Shown here: positions 5,381 to 5,665 of the stretch, one piece after another
How the letters are laid out: each line of letters begins with the position of its first letter
Numbering within the stretch: position 1 is the first letter of the stretch
DNA from: Alphaproteobacteria bacterium
GTDB taxonomy: Bacteria; Pseudomonadota; Alphaproteobacteria; Rhodobacterales; Rhodobacteraceae
Length of the DNA: 5,665 bases
Reading direction: 5' to 3'
NCBI GenBank assembly: GCA_024277955.1
Contig: JAJRUE010000096.1
Location: 1-5,665, forward strand
Made by a program: the position numbers and the translations under genes
The notes under the pieces: model-generated
Told to the model about the DNA's origin: nothing
The model's database searches: none
What the model saw: only the letters and a program-made list of their open reading frames with translations

Positions 5381-5665
5381 ATGGCCAAGTCATACAAAGC
5401 GGGTGTGAAGGAATACCGCGATACATATTGGGAGCCGGAGTATACGCCCAAGGACAGCGATATCCTGGCGTGCTTCAAGATCACGCCGCAGGCCGGCGTC
5501 CCGCGCGAGGAAGCCGCCGCCGCCGTGGCCGCCGAAAGCTCGACCGGGACCTGGACCACGGTGTGGACCGACCTGCTGACCGATCTGGACTATTACAAGG
5601 GCCGCGCCTACGCGATTGAAGACGTGCCCGGCGACGACGACGCCTTCTACGCCTTCATCGCCTAC
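5381..5665 (+). CDS. cbbL: RuBisCO large subunit, red-type form I (probably IC), 3' end outside window
   Basis: Large subunit of ribulose-1,5-bisphosphate carboxylase/oxygenase, the CO2-fixing enzyme of the CBB cycle, normally in a cytosolic L8S8 complex. Only the first 95 codons are present; the full protein is usually about 485 residues, so about four fifths lie beyond the edge. The fragment covers the N-terminal alpha/beta domain: MAKSYKAGVKEYRDTYW, then YTPKDSDILACFKITPQ (21-37), then AAESSTGTWTTVWTDLLT (50-67), with Glu52, Thr57 and Trp58 matching the active-site Glu60, Thr65 and Trp66 of the plant enzyme. KEYRDTYW and ILACFKITPQ.GVPREEAAAAVAAESSTGTW are typical of the red lineage, and the wording is closest to subform IC. 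The small subunit cbbS and the activase cbbX are expected downstream but not seen. It starts 121 nt from the divergent cbbR. Confidence 0.97.
   Translation, partial: MAKSYKAGVKEYRDTYWEPEYTPKDSDILACFKITPQAGVPREEAAAAVAAESSTGTWTTVWTDLLTDLDYYKGRAYAIEDVPGDDDAFYAFIAY

Overview
The window is a high-GC stretch of an alphaproteobacterial chromosome or large replicon, most likely from the Rhodobacterales (Rhodobacter/Roseobacter relatives). This rests on protein resemblance, base composition and a familiar intergenic element. It carries part of a Calvin-Benson-Bassham (CBB, cbb) carbon-fixation locus with a red-type RuBisCO of apparent subform IC. It is ordinary gene content for an autotrophic or mixotrophic proteobacterium, with a few points of regulatory and contextual interest.

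Layout, left to right. Positions 2-910 hold the 3' part of a class II fructose-bisphosphate aldolase (cbbA/fba). A 101-nt gap follows and contains a striking structure: two perfect long palindromes side by side, enclosed by a GC outer stem. Next on the + strand come ribulose-phosphate 3-epimerase (rpe/cbbE), a Tat-exported metallo-beta-lactamase-fold hydrolase, phosphoglycolate phosphatase (gph/cbbZ) and the HAD phosphatase CbbY. Gph and CbbY overlap by ATGA. A 162-nt convergent intergenic region with terminator-like hairpins separates cbbY from cbbR, a LysR-type regulator on the - strand. cbbR is divergent from cbbL, whose first 95 codons run off the right edge.

How the genes fit together. 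Aldolase and epimerase work in the regeneration arm of the CBB cycle. Gph removes 2-phosphoglycolate made by RuBisCO oxygenation. CbbY removes xylulose-1,5-bisphosphate, a misfire product that inhibits RuBisCO. CbbR is the expected activator of the cbb genes, and the 121-nt AT-rich cbbR-cbbL gap contains two back-to-back overlapping sigma70-like promoters and a LysR-type dyad. The exported MBL hydrolase is the one gene with no obvious place in this pathway.

No rRNA, tRNA, CRISPR array, insertion sequence or phage gene was seen.
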